The notes beneath the pieces are model-generated. The model was not told the DNA's origin and searched no databases. It saw only the letters and a program-made list of their open reading frames with translations. Source: Flavobacterium tructae (GTDB lineage Bacteria; Bacteroidota; Bacteroidia; Flavobacteriales; Flavobacteriaceae). Taken from it: DNA of 64,000 nt. The DNA lies in assembly GCF_002217475.1 (NCBI RefSeq), contig NZ_MUHH01000024.1, positions 62,001-126,000 on the forward strand, in the 5' to 3' direction. A program made the position numbers and the translations under genes. Positions 61,861 to 64,000 of this stretch are shown in pieces (within the stretch, counting starts at the first letter, position 1; every line of letters begins with the position of its first letter).

Positions 61861-61865
61861 TTTTT

Positions 61866-61927
61866 TGTTTCAAGTTTCAAGTTTCAGGTTCCAGCAACTT
61901 GAAACTTAAAACTTGAAACCTGAAACA
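61866..61927. repeat. Inverted GAAAC repeat between thrA and thrB
   Basis: TTGTTTCAAGTTTCAAGTTT is nearly complementary to AACTTGAAACCTGAAACAA further on, giving a stem of about 25 bp with few mismatches. No T tract follows, so full termination is unlikely. It belongs to the GAAACCTGAAAC family. Confidence 0.75.
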
Positions 61928-61935
61928 ACTAAATA

Positions 61936-62856
61936 ATGAAAGAAATAAAACTATTTTGCCCGGCAACTATCGCCAACCTCTCCTGCGGATTTGACGTATT
62001 GGGACTTTGCCTGGATAATGCGGGCGACGAAATGATCGTTCGAAAAGTAGCTCAAAAAGGAGTTCGAATTACTAAAATTGAAGGAGCCGATTTGCCTTTA
62101 GAAACGGAGAAAAACGTTTCAGGTGTTGCGGCTTTGGCCATGTTGGAGACACTTGACGTAGATTGCGGCTTCGAAATCGAAATTTACAAACATATCAAAG
62201 CCGGAAGTGGAATCGGAAGCAGCGCAGCCAGTTCTGCCGGAGCGGTTTTTGGAATCAATGAGCTTCTGGGACGTCCATATTCTCGTAAAGATTTGGTGCA
62301 ATTTGCCATGCAGGGTGAAAAACTGGCCAGCGGAAATGCACATGCCGACAATGTCGCTCCTGCCCTTTTAGGCGGATTTACACTCGTAAGAAGTTATGCT
62401 CCCTTAGACATTATCCGAATTGACAGCCCCGAAGAATTGTTCGCTACGGTGGTACATCCGCAAATCGAATTGAAAACTTCGGATGCGCGTTCGGTACTAA
62501 AACAAAACGTTTCTCTTAAAAGTGCCATCATGCAATGGGGAAATGTAGGCGGATTAGTCGCCGGATTATACACCAAAGATTACGACTTAATCGGACGTTC
62601 GCTTCATGACGAAATTGTGGAGCCTTTACGAAGTGTTTTGATCCCGGGGTTCGACCAGATCAAACAAACCGCTTACGAAAATGGCGCCTTAGGCTCCGGT
62701 ATTTCAGGTTCCGGCCCTTCTATCTTCGCCTTAAGCCGTGGAGAAGAAACCGCAAACCAAATAGCCAAAGCCATGAGTGACGTTTACGAGAAAATGAATT
62801 TACCGTATGAAATTCACGTTTCGAAGATTAATCCCGATGGTGTCCGCGTCCTTTAG
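61936..62856 (+). CDS. thrB: Homoserine kinase
   Basis: The 306-residue GHMP kinase phosphorylates homoserine. The N-terminus (IKLFCPATIANLSCGFDVLG) and the ATP loop IKAGSGIGSSAASSAGAVFG are typical, and the C-terminal GALGSGISGSGPSIFALS is conserved. It is complete. It is 75 bp behind thrA and 192 bp before thrC, in the usual ABC order. Confidence 0.95.
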   Translation: MKEIKLFCPATIANLSCGFDVLGLCLDNAGDEMIVRKVAQKGVRITKIEGADLPLETEKNVSGVAALAMLETLDVDCGFEIEIYKHIKAGSGIGSSAASSAGAVFGINELLGRPYSRKDLVQFAMQGEKLASGNAHADNVAPALLGGFTLVRSYAPLDIIRIDSPEELFATVVHPQIELKTSDARSVLKQNVSLKSAIMQWGNVGGLVAGLYTKDYDLIGRSLHDEIVEPLRSVLIPGFDQIKQTAYENGALGSGISGSGPSIFALSRGEETANQIAKAMSDVYEKMNLPYEIHVSKINPDGVRVL

Positions 62857-62869
62857 GACGGGACGCTTT

Positions 62870-63042
62870 AAGCAATAGGCTTTAGACAATAAGCTTAAAA
62901 CCTTTGCGTAATTCTTTGCCCAGGCTTCGACTTCGCTCAGCCTGACAAAAAATACGATTAAAAATATTTGATTAATTTAAAGGCTATCAATTGTATACGA
63001 GGCAAAAAGCTTAAAGCTTACTGCCTAAAGCCTAAAGCTCTA
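62870..63042. repeat. Repeats between thrB and thrC
   Basis: AGGCTTTAGACAATAAGCTT and AAGCTTACTGCCTAAAGCC runs flank one inverted unit of the CGAAGTCGAAG family, whose ends CAGGC (62921) and GCCTG (62940) form a hairpin. Confidence 0.65.
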
Positions 63043-63048
63043 AAAAAA

Positions 63049-64000
63049 ATGAAATACTACAGTTTAAACCATAACGCCCCAAAGGTTTCGTTTAAGGAAG
63101 CCGTAATGCAAGGACTCGCGAGTGATAAAGGATTATATTTCCCGGAAAACATCACTCCTTTAGACCCATCTTTTTTTGATGAAATTGAAAATTTAAGCCA
63201 CGAACACATTGCTTTTGAAGCGATCAAACAATTCGTTGGTGATGAAATACCGGCAGACAAATTAAAAGAAATCATTGCGGATACTTTGGTTTTTGATTTT
63301 CCGGTAGTGAAAGTCGAAGACGGAATCTACTCTTTAGAGTTATTCCATGGCCCAACCATGGCGTTTAAAGACGTTGGAGCACGTTTTATGTCACGTTGTC
63401 TGGGGTATTTTAACAGAGACAATAAAGACGCTAAAAACACGGTTTTAGTAGCCACTTCCGGAGATACAGGCGGAGCGGTTGCCAGCGGATTTTTAGGCGT
63501 TGACGGTGTCGATGTGGTGATTTTATATCCGTCAGGAAAGGTGAGCGACATTCAGGAAAAACAATTGACCACTTTAGGACAAAACATAAAAGCACTAGAA
63601 GTTGATGGTGTTTTTGATGATTGTCAGGATATGGTGAAAAAAGCCTTTTTAGATGAAACTTTAGCACACAAGAACCTGACTTCAGCCAATTCGATTAATA
63701 TTGCGCGCTGGCTGCCACAAATGTTTTATTTCTTCTTTGCTTACAAAGCGTTGAAAAGCCAAAACAAACCATTAGTTTTCTCTTGCCCAAGTGGAAACTT
63801 CGGGAATATCTGCGCCGGAATTATGGCTAAAAGATTAGGTTTGCCTATTGAACATTTTGTAGCCTCCACCAACGTAAACGATACGGTACCAAGATTTTTA
63901 GAAAACGGAAAATACGACCCAAAACCTTCTAAAGCAACCATCTCTAACGCTATGGACGTTGGTAACCCAAGTAACTTTATCCGCATTCAGGAATTGTATA
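63049..64000 (+). CDS. thrC: Threonine synthase, 3' end cut by the window
   Basis: The 317 codons visible start MKYYSLNHNAPKVSF and continue open to the last base. The PLP Lys is in HGPTMAFKDVGARF, near residue 109, and the phosphate-binding CPSGNFGNICAG follows. The enzyme converts O-phosphohomoserine to threonine and completes the operon. About 110 residues should be missing, judging by the usual length near 430. Confidence 0.95.
   Translation, partial: MKYYSLNHNAPKVSFKEAVMQGLASDKGLYFPENITPLDPSFFDEIENLSHEHIAFEAIKQFVGDEIPADKLKEIIADTLVFDFPVVKVEDGIYSLELFHGPTMAFKDVGARFMSRCLGYFNRDNKDAKNTVLVATSGDTGGAVASGFLGVDGVDVVILYPSGKVSDIQEKQLTTLGQNIKALEVDGVFDDCQDMVKKAFLDETLAHKNLTSANSINIARWLPQMFYFFFAYKALKSQNKPLVFSCPSGNFGNICAGIMAKRLGLPIEHFVASTNVNDTVPRFLENGKYDPKPSKATISNAMDVGNPSNFIRIQELY

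Overview
The window is a compact, AT-rich stretch of chromosome from a member of Bacteroidota, most probably Flavobacterium or a close relative. Three things point there. The promoters that can be seen fit the Bacteroidota pattern TAnnTTTG, sometimes with an upstream TTTG. Shine-Dalgarno sequences are essentially absent. The gene set and gene order are flavobacterial: rsfS-ftsH-LUD-cdsA-psd, a PASTA protein with rluD, a DbpA-like helicase, lipoproteins and a fused thrA. No tRNA, rRNA, CRISPR array, prophage or insertion-sequence transposase was seen. The right end cuts threonine synthase.

Layout. 1-6.6 kb: a hotdog thioesterase, an MscS channel, an outer-membrane-type protein, a DUF1398 protein, two lipoproteins, a sulfurtransferase and a double ABC ATPase. 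6.6-11.8 kb: rluD with a PASTA protein, then ddl, coaD, an orphan kinase-like gene and a PhnA-type protein, separated by repeats. 11.9-19.7 kb: an exported protein, a DbpA-like helicase, a divergent aldolase/cupin versus MocR regulator locus, and an M14 peptidase. 19.8-24.9 kb: an XRE regulator, a palindrome-rich spacer, DUF4287, a NUDIX gene divergent from pyrE, an SRPBCC protein and birA. 25-30.6 kb: a long operon running rsfS-ftsH and then LUD-cdsA-psd-ACBP-SOD, linking membrane quality control and phosphatidylethanolamine synthesis. 31-45.9 kb: a GH13 lipoprotein, an OstA-like protein, a class III aminotransferase, TPR-aroE, a DUF349 protein, OsmC, and a TPR protein with gyrA. 46-53.5 kb: clpC, a RimB-RimK fusion, DUF421 and a PadR/membrane protein/serine hydrolase operon. 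53.5-58.7 kb: a SUKH protein, a phosphate transporter with its DUF47 partner, and hutH. 58.7-64 kb: the thrABC operon behind a leader peptide.

The clearest regulatory system is in front of thrA. A short leader ORF ends in a run of Thr and Ile codons; a hairpin overlaps its stop codon and an intrinsic terminator follows. This has the architecture of transcription attenuation responding to Thr-tRNA and Ile-tRNA supply. A second pattern is that three genes (pyrE, the DbpA-like helicase and the XRE regulator) have a perfect TAnnTTTG box exactly 4 nt before their ATG, and the PadR gene has a one-mismatch version. Transcription should therefore begin at or beside the start codon, giving leaderless mRNA.

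The spacers are unusually rich in short dispersed repeats of several families: GAAAC(C/T)TGAAAC runs, TTTGCG(A/T)ACTTTGCG runs, AATTCC runs, CTTAGAATCTCAG runs, CGAAGTCGAAG units and REP-like palindrome triads. Several copies fold into perfect hairpins, and some appear to have been recruited as transcription terminators. These are the best places to look for undescribed elements, together with a possible kissing-loop RNA near 22.1 kb and a GC-rich element near 8.4 kb.
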